Of a DNA stretch of 64,000 nucleotides, positions 1 through 10,162 are shown piece after piece. The stretch spans positions 1 to 64,000 of the forward strand of contig NW_019173978.1 of assembly GCF_001642475.1 (NCBI RefSeq), given 5' to 3'. Position 1 is the first letter of the stretch. Each line of letters opens with the position of its first letter. The stretch comes from Fonsecaea monophora. Taxonomy: Eukaryota > Ascomycota > Eurotiomycetes > Chaetothyriales > Herpotrichiellaceae. A program made the position numbers and the translations under genes. A model generated the notes under the pieces. The model was not told the origin of the DNA. It did no database searches and saw only the letters and a list, made by a program, of their open reading frames with translations.

Positions 1-277
1 GGGGGGGAGGATTGTAGCTCTGGTCGTCCACGTACCTGAAATTGAACGTGGTCAAGAAATAACCGCTCTGGAGCAGGACGCCGCCAGCAAGCGCCACGAC
101 AGGATCATCGTAGCATCCCCCCAGTGGTGCGTAGGGGTGTGCGAGAATTGCGAAACCCCGTCCGAAAACTCGCGCATTCCTCTCTGTTCGTCGAGGATAG
201 TAAATCCGACAGTCAAGCTCTACATCGTCGTTGATGCTGGGGATGGTGAAAGAACAATGTGGTCGTGGGAGGGACAT
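1..277 (-). CDS. alpha/beta hydrolase, 5' part only (cut by window edge)
   Basis: The first exon reads from an ATG at 277 down to about 36 and gives 80 residues plus two bases. It carries the motif AHPYAPLGGCYDDPVV (residues 46-61) and ends in TTFNF, after which a GTACGT donor opens an intron that continues to the left edge. AHP..P.GG..DD.V followed by a strand ending FNFR(G) is the N-terminal strand-turn pattern of the COG2945-type alpha/beta hydrolases that fungi carry as uncharacterised proteins. An intron splitting the NFR/GxG site fits. The catalytic serine, aspartate and histidine would lie outside the window, so activity cannot be judged. No signal peptide is visible, so the protein is probably cytosolic. 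It is transcribed leftwards, in the same direction as the peptidase gene upstream of it. The family call rests on motif recognition only. Confidence 0.72.
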   Translation of the reverse strand, partial: MSLPRPHCSFTIPSINDDVELDCRIYYPRRTERNARVFGRGFAILAHPYAPLGGCYDDPVVALAGGVLLQSGYFLTTFNFRYVDDQSYNPPP

Positions 278-696
278 GGTTCGTGATGAAAACGCGGCGC
301 CGCCACACAGCTCTGGACTTGCCAGCTCAGCATTTGTTGTGCGTGGTCACAGCAATATCCTCTACCTGTCTGTTGTAAGTATGGAGCTGCTCATGTTGAA
401 AAGAGGCGTGTGGGAAAAACAGCCGTTGGTAGTGCGTTGAATATATGTAAACACGGTGGATGCTGAGAACAAGAGTTACAGAGAGCTGCCAAGACGCCTC
501 ATGCTTGTCGTTGTGAACGAGGCGCAGCAACGCCCTATCGCATGTATTAGCCATCACAAACCTGGTTACGGCAATACGAATCGATGGGCTTGTAGAAATA
601 GAACACATAGCTACGTATGGTCATGCTAGGACAGTTGTGGACCTGGGATCTTCTCATTTGGACAGCGACGCCGGACAGTCTTCGCCAGTGATTTCT
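278..696. other. spacer, no gene seen
   Basis: This spacer holds the promoter of the hydrolase on the left and the 3' flank of the S28 peptidase on the right. Short open frames here on both strands look random, and no element is recognisable. Confidence 0.6.
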
Positions 697-2407
697 TTAC
701 AGCTCATCCCTCTTTCTGACTTTTTTGTCATGCGTCAAATCCCATTCATCCAACCATCCCACGACTTGACGTATCTCCCACTCATGCGCAGCTTTAATGA
801 AGTCTGGTTCTGCACTGATATTCAATATTCCCGAGCTGTCCCAGTGGTGGCCGCCTCCGGTAATGAGCATCTGATTGGGTCCATACCGCGTACTGGCGTT
901 GCGGCCATGGTAGCATACATCCCGCCACACATCGCTTCCACCATCAATCAGTGCCAATCTGGGCGCTGAAATATTGAAGTCGCCGTAGTTGTTGTACCAT
1001 GTCAGGTTTGGCCCGTCCGGAGAAGGTACAGCTTGGGGCGAGAGTGGGCCTGCCGGGAAAGCCCATGTGCACCATTGCTGGGTGTAGTCGAGCCCGATAA
1101 CGCGAGAGAGAAGGGAGGGCTTTCCATGTGGCTGCGGAAGTTGATATGCCCCTTGTTCTATGCACGTGCTGTAGAGATAGGATCGACTGGCCGAATTGGT
1201 GGGATCGGCGTAGAATGTTTCTTTGAGTGGTCAATACACATTTCAAAGACCTCAGTCTGCGAACTTACCATTTTGTGTGGAGAAGCATTCCGTCGTATCA
1301 ATCAGATCTGGGCTGTCACAGGTCGAAACAATTACTTCTTTGACATAATTCGCATAGGCCCCTAGACCAGTCCAGGCTGAGCCATTCGTGTAGTTCGCCA
1401 ACTGCATATCAACCGAGGCGATATTTGCTGGGGCATCCATGTCGGTGATGTTGTTGCAAAACTGGAAGAAATCTGGACTATCATAGGCCGGGTACCAGTT
1501 GAGCTCTTGCCAGGTGTTGGTGGGGTAATTCATTGGCCCGCCCAGGGGAAAGGCAATCTGATGGTTCAGACAGCAAATTCTGATCAATGTGAAAGGTCTT
1601 ACTTACGGTCATTGCGAAATCCCTGAGATCACTCAAAGATCCGAGTCCAAAGATGTCCTTCAGTTGCTGGATCGCCTCCGTGTTATTCTGCTCGATCAGG
1701 AAGTCTATCTTGTCAATGATGTTGTTGATTCGGGAGATACAGTCGGGGGGCCCGTTCTCTTGTATCGGATTATACCATTCGGGGTAGCCAAGGACGGCGT
1801 GAACGACACCCGAAGCAGCGATACCACCCCATAGCAATCCTTGGTACTGAACCAGTGAAAAAGCCGTCTGAGCACCGGCAAGACTGCCCCCGTACAAGAT
1901 CCACGGGTGGCCAGGGGCTGTCAAATTGTTACCTCCCGTAATGTTGGGAAAGGTAGCATGTTGAGCAAAGTAGGCATTGTCGGCAATAGTCTGCTCAGTG
2001 GTGAGAAATCGCAGGTTGTCAGTTGTCGAATTCGGAAATGGATAGCTTTGGCCATAGTATCTATTCTCAAGAATGACACCCAATCCGCCAGTTGCATTCA
2101 TCAGAATCTGGATGATCCCAGTCTGAAGATTTGAAAAGCGCGATGGTCCGCTTGTTTCGCCACTGATATAGAGAAATACGGGACCTCCTGGCTTGTAGTA
2201 AGTGTCGTCAAAATAATACCTCTGCTTGAAGGTGGCATTTGTGTTTGGCGCATATCGAGGGCTGGTTTGAAAATGGTCAATAAGCTGGTCGAAGGTGTAT
2301 GCGGTGTAGGTTGTTGGTCTTCCGTCTTCGTCGAGAGGGCCGACTTGTGCTGCAGCGAGGCCTATAGTAGCTACGAAAGCCGCGAGGATGGTTGTGAGGG
2401 ACCTCAT
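697..2407 (-). CDS. secreted serine peptidase, family S28 (prolyl carboxypeptidase-like)
   Basis: Three exons (2407-1607, 1557-1269, 1220-697) join in frame to 537 residues. The introns are 49 and 48 nt with GTAAGT donors. Residues 1-20 form a signal peptide ending AAA-Q, and several N-x-S/T sites suggest glycosylation. The family features are GGSLAG with the nucleophile Ser175, an Asp in GGSDVWRD near 460, and His in GGGHHWDS near 488. S28 enzymes release residues after proline and work at acidic pH outside the cell or in vacuoles, which suggests extracellular nutrition. The nucleophile elbow is GGSLAG rather than the more common GGSYxG. The protein ends in KRDEL, which resembles an ER-retrieval tetrapeptide and is odd for a secreted enzyme. 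The length suits the fungal branch of the family. The start is the only ATG that supplies the signal peptide. Confidence 0.9.
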
Positions 2408-3656
2408 CGTGAAAGGAAATCACACACTCCGGGTGAAGAAACAAGAACTGATCAGAGTAGACAAGCTTTCAAGAGATGAGCTTGAGCATTCAACCGTCCG
2501 ACCACGCGGCTCAAATAAGAGCTCATCGAGGTTTGCATGACCAATGTCGTGCTGCAGATGGCGACAGGTTACGTCAAGTCCACCCATGCAACAAAAAGAT
2601 AGCTCTGCGGGAGTGTGCAGGAGCTTACAGGCTCGCCAGGAACTCGAAGGAGCTTGGACGAAGTATAACGACCAATATCAGACATCTCAGGTTTTCCGAT
2701 TGGTTTGACCAGGAGCTCGACAAGGTTGTGCAATGTGAGGAGATGATCTATTCCCCGACAGGCAGGTTAGAGCTTCGTCTAGGTTGCATTGTGGGAGGGG
2801 CAACTTGATCCCAGAGAGGGCAAACCATCGCATGATAAGACACCAGCGACTCCTCCGGAAACTCCGGCACAAAGTGGAAGACTGCCTGAAGCCTCGCACT
2901 GCCGAGATGTCCCACAACTTTGAGCGAAGAGTGGACGAATGCGAGAGAGATGAATTAATTGACGGTAGCAAAGAGTAGCAAAGGGAGTATGAGGTTGAGT
3001 GAAGAAAAGGCATCAGGGCGCAGCTGCGGAGGCCAAGACACTAACAAACGCAGTCAATTTCAAGTGCTGAGTCTCTCACTCCAAAGCATTATATTTCTCT
3101 CATCATCACCATCATCATCCGAATACAATGCTACCTGTGCTGTGTCCACAGCAGCGCTCTGCTCACCCTTGCTGCGACCTCTAATCTCCCCACCCTATGT
3201 CAGCCGACAAACCCATGCAGTGCCACTTGTGCCTGATGTCCTCCGGATCGGCTCGACCGCGAAATGCCGCTCCATTAACGGCGATCGTTCGCAGGTATTA
3301 TCTGAAGTGCATCGAAATTGGAAGTTGCCGTAGCCTTTGACATGGTTGGACACACCTCTCATCCATATTTTTACTGCCGATCAGTTTTTGTTGCGGGCGA
3401 TAATCGTCTTCAAGATACACTCGATACAAGAGGATTATGTAGCTCTTGTTTGTATAGTTACACATTAGACCCTCTGAGAGGGAAGAGGAGCCGACATGAG
3501 AAAACACAGCCATGAGTCCTCCAAACACCGCGAACCAACCATAACGGTATTTCCACTCCAAGAATGCTCCAACCCGAACAAGTCGTTTAGCATATCCCTC
3601 TAGAAAGAACGGAAACTCATTTCCCGTCCTCTTCAGTCACTCAACCGAACAACCCT
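2408..3656. other. intergenic, no gene seen
   Basis: About 1.25 kb lies between the S28 gene and the secreted protein gene. Open frames of 64-124 codons overlap on both strands without domain signatures or splice continuity. A short CAT/ATC-rich run occurs near 3103-3120. I see nothing else. Confidence 0.55.
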
Positions 3657-4271
3657 CTATCGTCTCCGACCACGGCCAAGGGGCTCGTTGGCTAGACAGA
3701 CGCCGATGGAGTCATTGACGCAGGAATCAGGCCCGAGGTTCGCTCTCTGAACCGTATCATAGTTGACATCAGCGGTTCCGTCCTCGGGCAGCTCGTTGTA
3801 CAGATAGCATCTCTGCCCTTCGATGTCGATGAGAACGCTCAGGCACAGGTAGTCGACGTCGCACTGGTCGGCGCAGTACTCGGCGTGGTTCTGGGTGACG
3901 CCGTCTAGCCCATAGATGCCGACCAAGATGGTGCCCTCCGAGTAGGTCGGGTGGAACCCGCACTCCATGAAGTAAGAGCAGCCGCAGTACTCGCCGGATT
4001 GGTATATTGCCGAGGCCATGCAGTCGCTCGTTGGTGATACTGTGGCTGAACTGGTGGTGCTGGTAGACGAGGTCGTGGAAGTAGGTGTCAAGGTCGTGCT
4101 CATGGAAGTGATTGTGGAAGTCGTCATCGTCGTGGTCAATGAGCTTGAAGTTGCTCCGATGCCGCCATCCAGGCTAGTCAAGCTCGTGGTACTGGTGGTG
4201 CAATCCGGCCTTGCAATATCAAACGCCAGTGCGGGAAGAAGCAAGGGTAGAACCGCCAAAGCCAACGCCAT
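3657..4271 (-). CDS. secreted Ser/Thr-rich protein with cysteine-rich C-terminal domain
   Basis: This single exon encodes 204 residues. Residues 1-16 form a hydrophobic signal peptide (MALALAVLPLLLPALA). Residues about 25-83 are a Ser/Thr-rich stretch that is probably O-mannosylated. Residues about 84-195 hold a cysteine-rich domain with around a dozen cysteines, including YCGCSYFMEC and CADQCDVDYLC, a spacing reminiscent of PAN/Apple-like or small wall-protein domains. I do not recognise a named family. There is no GPI-type hydrophobic tail; the protein ends in an arginine cluster (GRGRRR), so a missed 3' exon is possible. A small secreted or cell-wall protein is the best description. Its nearest neighbours on both sides also encode surface or secreted proteins, but spacing over 1.2 kb argues for separate units. 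Confidence 0.65.
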   Translation of the reverse strand: MALALAVLPLLLPALAFDIARPDCTTSTTSLTSLDGGIGATSSSLTTTMTTSTITSMSTTLTPTSTTSSTSTTSSATVSPTSDCMASAIYQSGEYCGCSYFMECGFHPTYSEGTILVGIYGLDGVTQNHAEYCADQCDVDYLCLSVLIDIEGQRCYLYNELPEDGTADVNYDTVQRANLGPDSCVNDSIGVCLANEPLGRGRRR

Positions 4272-5620
4272 TTTTTTGGGTCAAGAACAGTATAGATGAA
4301 ACTTTGCAAGGCAAGAGAGAGTCAGGTCCCCGTACCACTAATCTCTGATCCGAAGTCCCATCTAGAAATATATATATGGCCTGTTCGTGCGAGAGGACGC
4401 CGGAGGGGGTAACTTACCAGAGGATTCTTGTTGTAAACAGTGGCTGAGATCGGCAGTCCTAGACGTGCTGTGGTACGAAGGGAAAGTTACAGCTGTCCAT
4501 TCATGGTAAAGGTACGTGCTCTGGGATCTTCGGTAGCAACCGTGTGTTAGCCACGAATACTGCATTTCCTTCACTCACATCGGTCTCTTTCAGACAATGC
4601 TCTGTAGCAGTAGTCGCTGCGTTGCTGCGCATACAGAGCAAGCCATTGGTGTCCTGATTCGACGCAGATTTCGAATTGCAGAAACATTGAGATCCAAGAC
4701 AGTGTCCCAGGCTTCGAAACAGAATTCCCAGGCGGTGATTGACATCTGTTGTCGTGGCGATGTGCTCTTTTTTATAGTGCCAACCACGAACCCAGCAACG
4801 CTCGCCGACCAGGACTTCTTCTTCTTCTTCTTCTTTCAGTGGTACTTTTGAAGACCAAGTCAAGTAAGGTGCTTACAAGTGATAGTGCAGTCACTCGCCT
4901 GCCACTTCTAGGACGCTGCACCAAACCTTCGGAGCCAGAGATGTCTGATCAGTGAGCGGACTGAGGCTGAAGCCGAGAGAAGCTCTGGGCCAAGGCCGGG
5001 TAGAGTTCAAACGGCGCCAAACAGGAAATTGATGTTTTGGTGCAGTCGAGTCTGGAAAGGAAACAACACCACATATTGCCCCGTGACTAGTCGTGCTAGT
5101 TCCAGGATCAAAAATCAAAATTCAGACAAGAGGAATTCAGACAAAGCAAATGGGTTGCAGGATCTACAAGTGCTCAAAGTATTTGGCGGGTTCAGAGCCC
5201 GCACTAAACTGGATCGAGTATTTTTGTGGAGGCGGTGCTCGTATTGACCAGATTGGGAGCTATGCGGAGGACGGATTCCTGTACCTCGTACTCGGTGACC
5301 CGTACTCGAAAACACTCGCAAGTCATTGCCCTTCTGACCTTTTCCGGGGCGTCAGCCGCTACAAGTGCCCCATTAGTTTCCAATTGTCATCTTTTTAAGG
5401 TATATGTAGGAAGTACAGTCTTCATTCTACAAATCCTTCGTCATTCCATACCCAAATGTTCATACCACAACAATATCCAAATCGACAGACCTCCAATACT
5501 TCTGCTCGAGCATCAGGTTGCCGTCATTGCAGCACATACGTCTGCCAGAATGTATCATATAACGGAATGTACGCCTCATACCTCGTCAATGTTACCAGCA
5601 CATTCTATTTCACCATAATC
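4272..5620. other. intergenic with a CTT microsatellite
   Basis: About 1.35 kb lacks any frame with domain or splice support. It contains a pure CTT tract at about 4815-4835 and the motif GTACCTCGTACTCGG at 5281-5295, a form of a sequence dispersed elsewhere in the window. A 5-bp-stem, 7-nt-loop hairpin at 5186-5202 mimics a tRNA T arm but has no partner arms. Confidence 0.55.
4815..4835. repeat. (CTT)n microsatellite
   Basis: Seven uninterrupted CTT units lie in non-coding DNA. Such tracts are length-variable between strains. Confidence 0.85.
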
Positions 5621-6814
5621 TTATGTATGGTTGTCTTTCTTTCGTCGTGATCCCCTGACCTCGCGAAGCCGTCTTTGGTGGTCCGAGTCGAGTTGATGTC
5701 TTTCCGTATCACTGTCCGGATCCCTCCGCCTTGCGCTTCTGCTGCGGCTTCTGTCCGCATTCCCTGACTCGGGTTCAACTGGTATGATTTCATCAGTTAC
5801 CCTGTCTTTGCCTTTGGATGCCGAGTGCTGCCGTGTTGAGGGTGGTCTCCCGCCACTCATTTCGGTCATTTCAGGGGGGCCCCGGTGTTTCTGTTGAGAG
5901 GAGATTCTGTTGGATATACGGTCATGCTTGTTGGAAGAAGCGCCGCCCATGATGGCTGGATCATTATGGTATTCCCAACCGTTTGTGAAATGCATATGCT
6001 TCGCCAACAGGTCAGCGACATCACTGCATCAGATGTTTACCGCTTATGACCTACCTGATGCGGACCCCAAATATCTGGAGTTGCCGCACGAGCTCCTCCT
6101 TTGCGGTCGTCGACTGGTGGAAATCCCGAAGCCGCCACTCTCCGTTCCTCAATCTTTCTACGTTGTCGCCGTCTGAACCAAATTGCAAGCCAAGTGAGAA
6201 GCGCGAAACCCACAATGAGAACTCCGAGCATCAGGATCCACTGCCAATGACCATCGATCCTGCAATTTTGTCAACACCGCAACGATTGAACCCCAAGAAT
6301 GGACCTACCAGGACTGGTGCGAAGTAGCAGACGCAGATGCGCTTCCCGTCCCTGTGTTTGTAGCTGTCGAAGGAGGTGTAGAATAGCTTGTAATGGTCAC
6401 GACAGTTGTAGACCCCGGCTGGAGGGCGGAAGTTGTGGACTCTAACGGGTCGATACCGCTACCAACCTGTTGACAAAAGGTTGTGAACCATGTTTGCAGC
6501 AGTGCCCTGTCGGACTCGCTCGTGCACTCGGCGGTGCAGATGGAGTCTGGGGTGCTGTACAACGCTTGTAGGAAGCTGCTTTGACAGAAGCAATTCTCGT
6601 ATGTGATCTGATTTGTGGCGGGGACAGAAGGGGGCACACAAGCAGTCTGCGCCTGGAGTAGGACTGCACAATTGACAGCGCAGCTAGGGAATTGGGAGGT
6701 TGATGATGTCGGAACAATGCTCTGAGCCGACACAAGATGCAGGAGGCCGAGTAGGACAGAGGGGGATTTCAGGAGGGTTATGGATGAGGATGATGAGGAG
6801 CGCATTTTGGCCAT
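5621..6814 (-). CDS. single-pass plasma membrane protein with eight-cysteine (CFEM-like) ectodomain
   Basis: Three exons (6814-6309, 6259-6055, 5998-5621) join in frame to 362 residues; the introns are 49 and 56 nt. The order is: signal peptide (about 1-30, ending VSA-Q); a compact ectodomain about 40-122 with eight cysteines in the pattern C..C, C, C-x-C, C..C, C; a Ser/Thr-rich stalk about 130-168; one membrane helix (ILMLGVLIVGFALLTWLAIW) about 176-196; and a basic, Arg/Ser-rich cytoplasmic tail. Eight cysteines in a small fungal ectodomain recall CFEM proteins, which bind heme or serve as cell-surface sensors, but the spacing is not a textbook CFEM. Fungal genomes carry this type as unnamed integral membrane protein. 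The join HQS-W-IDGHWQW across intron 1 completes a Trp codon, which supports the splice. Role unknown; sensing or wall attachment is an inference. Confidence 0.8.
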
Positions 6815-7610
6815 AATTGACCTGTGTCGCGTACGCTTCGGACGAGTTCACAGGGTCGTGGTAGAAAGGCTCAGGCGCGAGAGGATTGATTGTAATCGAA
6901 GGGATCGAACATGGGTCGGACTGTTGAAAGTATGGAGGACCGTGATCAAGGCTAGGGAGAGTAAACGGCGGACATGGTGAGTCGCCGCATCTACCAGCCA
7001 GTTCAAACGAGTGAAGATGCTGCTAACTCGGAGGTGGGCAATGGCAGAGAGCAGAAACAAGGCGAATGGAAAGGGAGGAGGAGTAGAAACCTAAAAGACA
7101 TGCTAGGATTGTAGACGGGGATTTGATAGGCATTTTTCAATTGGCACTTCCGGTTCCAGAAAGGCAAATGAGCGAGCGAGCCGGTAGAAAGCAAGGACAA
7201 GCTTGAGGAAATATGCATAAACAAAAGGGTGACAGGTTCGCGCGGAGCAAAAAGGTGCACGGGAGAGATGGTTGGTGGAAAGGGGGTTCGCTTTCAGCTC
7301 GGCAGTTAACCGCTGTCAAATCAATGCTTGGGGAGGCACAGGGGTCACCGGGGTTCCGTAGAGGCACGCAAGATAGGCCATCTAGGTCTCTTAGGGGGGA
7401 GAGCTAGGCACTACATATGTAGGCTTGGCTCCTTTGGGTGGGATGGGCATTGCCGCCTCGGCTACTCACTACCACCAGAGATATTAGCGTCTGTACTCAA
7501 ACTGTATGCCTTGTACGAGGTACCTACCTACAGACGAGGCACTCGGTCTGATGCTACACAAGTTCTCACGCTTCATTTCCGCGTTCCGTCCACGCCGTTG
7601 CCTACCTACC
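6815..7610. other. divergent promoter region
   Basis: About 0.8 kb lies between two divergent genes. It contains the motif GTACGAGGTAC at 7513-7523, a recurring sequence of this window. An open frame extends the downstream gene 35 codons upstream to 7506, but it includes that dispersed motif, so I treat it as non-coding. Confidence 0.5.
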
Positions 7611-8234
7611 ATGTCCAACTCCATCCCGTCCGCCTCGAATCTTCTTCGCCGTCTCTTCCAAGACCTCTCCGGCACATGGCTCCTCAACCGTAAGTTACAA
7701 AGCGCCGACCCATCAGAACCGTCAGGGACATGCTCAGGCACAGCAACATTCACAAAGACGCCTTCTCCTTCACCTGTGCTCGATGCAGACGGAAAACTCA
7801 ACATCCCCGATGCAGAACTCTTGTATCATGAGCAGGGTAACTTTGAGATGATGAAGGCTGTCGGCAACCACTTGGCCAGCGTTCCCACCTTCACCTTCTC
7901 CAGGAAATACATTTGGCGTCTGTCGAGAGCCGAAGACGTCTACACAATCAGCATATGGTTTACCAAGCCCGGGACTGAGAGCATTGACTACCTCTTTCAC
8001 AAGATAGACCTGATGTTCGACGAAAATCAAGCTTCACAGTCAGAGCTGAGACTAGTCCTTGACGGTACAGGAGGCCACCTCTGCGTGGAAGACTTTTACA
8101 ACAGTTCTTACTCATTCACACTCAGGCGTCCTGACGCTGATTCGCCCTTTTCTCTCTTCTCCTGGACCACCCTGCATGAAGTTCGTGGTCCAAGGAAAGA
8201 TCAACACATCGAGACGACTTTTGTCAGGCCATGA
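7611..8234 (+). CDS. DUF6314 family protein
   Basis: This single exon encodes 207 residues from the ATG at 7611, chosen because it sits in a good context (ACC-ATG-TCC) and matches the usual family start just before the LFQDLSGTWLLNR segment. The DUF6314 hallmarks are seen in order: DLSGTW near 16, a Gly/Thr-rich turn with TATFT near 43, LLYHEQGNF near 71, SRKYIWRL near 96, ISIWF near 112, YLFHKIDL near 125, GGHLCVEDFY near 152, and a C-terminal GPRKDQHIETTFVR. The pattern suggests a lipocalin-like beta barrel; the fungal family has no established role. An upstream in-frame ATG at 7506 would add 35 mostly basic residues. No membrane segment or signal is present in the shorter form. Confidence 0.8.
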   Translation: MSNSIPSASNLLRRLFQDLSGTWLLNRKLQSADPSEPSGTCSGTATFTKTPSPSPVLDADGKLNIPDAELLYHEQGNFEMMKAVGNHLASVPTFTFSRKYIWRLSRAEDVYTISIWFTKPGTESIDYLFHKIDLMFDENQASQSELRLVLDGTGGHLCVEDFYNSSYSFTLRRPDADSPFSLFSWTTLHEVRGPRKDQHIETTFVRP

Positions 8235-8713
8235 ACGATCTGGGCTCAAGAACGGTTGGAGATGTTGTTCCTCAAGTGTGCCCCCATTTCCTAAAGAGGA
8301 ACATGGTAGGAGGGTTTGGAGTTTGATTGGATGCAGGATAAAGGAACTGTCAAGGTTCTGCTGATGTCTTCAGGAACAATGGTATCAAAGTCTTATTTGA
8401 TGTCAACCACGGGCCAGCCTTGCAGAATATTTTGCTCAAAGGCGTCGAGGGTTTCTTGCCGTGCCACACAGCCAACCAAAGCTCCAGCCTTGTACTCAAC
8501 ACGCGTTATTTCCCGCCTTTTACTTCTCTAATCATGCTTTCGTCCTCTCCTAACTTTTCATTCTCTCTCACCTTTTTTATCCTCTGTTACCCTTTAATCC
8601 TCTCATGTTTGAATTCTCCTACACCTGAACTTCAGCTTTACCTCACCTTCGCCCATACCTTTACACTCTATCCCCCAACGCCCTCAAATCCTCGTCGAAC
8701 ATCATCATGAAAA
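8235..8713. other. promoter region, CT-rich
   Basis: A pyrimidine-rich stretch covers roughly 8515-8700, typical of fungal core promoters and 5' leaders, and runs into the next start codon at 8714. Confidence 0.5.
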
Positions 8714-9196
8714 ATGTTGCGTCAAGCCTTGTCACGACTGTCATCCAGCGTTTTCCAACGAGCTATAACTGCGACAAAGAATGCCACTCAATTCCATACA
8801 TCACAAGCCCGTACGTTCCAGACAATGACGCGTAAGGTATATCACTTTACTATGACTGGAGAGGCTACTAACATATCTATAGGTTAGCTCTATCCTAATA
8901 CAACGGATACCCTTTCTACCTCCGTCAGCCTATCTGCCCAGTATATGTCCAGTCTTCACGACTATATGGACATGGCGCGCCTCGAAACGAAAGTCGGCCT
9001 GATAGATCTTCAGTCAAACATCAAAGGAGACATGGTTGACGTGCAATCAGAAGTAAGGAAGGATCTGCAAGATCTTCGATGTGTCAACGACCGCCTCCGA
9101 AGCGACATCAACCATCTCCGACATGACATCGATGTCCTCCGAAATGACATGCGAATTCTTCTTATCAAAATTGGGTCCAACCTACACAAGTTGTGA
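8714..9196 (+). CDS. small coiled-coil protein with mitochondrial-type presequence
   Basis: Two exons (8714-8836 and 8888-9196) give 143 residues. The 51-nt intron starts GTATAT, has a GCTACTAAC branch point and ends GGTTAG. Exon 1 encodes an Arg/Ser/Ala-rich, acid-free segment (MLRQALSRLSSSVFQRAITA) followed by HTSQARTFQ, which looks like a mitochondrial targeting peptide. Exon 2 is acidic and helical: LETKVGLIDLQSNIKGDM runs into repeats of D-[LI]-x-x-DI-x-x-L-R (LRSDINHL, LRHDIDVL, LRNDMRIL), which suggests a coiled coil. No enzyme motif is visible and I know no named family. A nearer acceptor AG at 8881-8882 would bring an in-frame TAG, so the acceptor at 8886-8887 was chosen. A real gene is likely because presequence, intron and coiled coil align, but expression is unproven. 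Confidence 0.62.
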
Positions 9197-10162
9197 GACT
9201 CGGTTGCTTCAGGTGTGCGTCCTGGTAAGTGGTCTTTGTCTTTTCATTATTCCTCTTTAACGATCACAAAGGCATTTGTTTCCGTGGGGATTTTGATACG
9301 GGTAGTTCCGAAGGGGAGGGGTGGGGTGGCATGGTTTGACAACCATTAGACGCGCTCTCCAATCTTTTATGTAGTCAATAGGTAGCGATGAAGCCGTCGC
9401 TAGATCGAATAAAGCTAATACTATTCATACGGATCGGAATGCTATTTCACCTAATGGGGTTGCCCTTGAGTGAATAGTGCATGGCTCGTCATTCCTATGG
9501 CTCGTCGGACTGTGCCACATTATCACGATCGCAGATCTGATCGATGCGACTGCCTCAATAGGCATGAAAATTGATAAAATTACAATACAAAGGAAGGACC
9601 ATCCAAAAGCTTGTGATGCTGTTCTTGGGTACATGTACTTCAAAGACCTATCGAGCGAGACGGAGTGCGGTTCAAGCGGGAATACCAAGAATACTACTAG
9701 CACGAATCTCGAAGTCAGTGGTCGATGCTGAAGCGGAAACCATCATCTTGCAATGTCCAGACACGAATAAAATCACATAAGGTCTAACTAAGCCCCTGGT
9801 TAGATGCCAGGTACGTACGAATGGAAATAAAAATTGTAGATTGTGATCCAACGCGCTGATTAGATCCCCCCAGCCCAGCCCCAACCGCACGGGAATCAAC
9901 GGAGTAGCGGTAGCAGTTGATATCCTCTCTCGCTCTCCCTGAATATGAATTTACTAGATGAAACGAAGCTGGCCTCACTATTAAAAATTGCGGATCGAGC
10001 CAGATCCCTGGGGAGAGAGAGAGAGAGGGAGGGAGGAAGTGGAAAGAAATGTCGCGTGTCTTTTCCCTCCTCCAACTGTCCATCTTCTAGCTCGCTTTTC
10101 TTCCTCCATCTACCCTTCCTGTCCCTCTATCTCGCTCCAAGCATTCTAAACACCGGGGTCCT
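9197..10162. other. intergenic, GA-rich and CT-rich tracts
   Basis: No supported gene is present. A GA-rich run lies at about 10013-10040 and a CT-rich stretch follows to about 10140. Short overlapping frames at 9425-9780 lack any signature. Confidence 0.5.

Noticed and set aside
5186..5202. T-arm-like hairpin GCGGG-TTCAGAG-CCCGC
   Set aside because: The loop lacks the conserved A58, and no anticodon or acceptor stem can be drawn around it.
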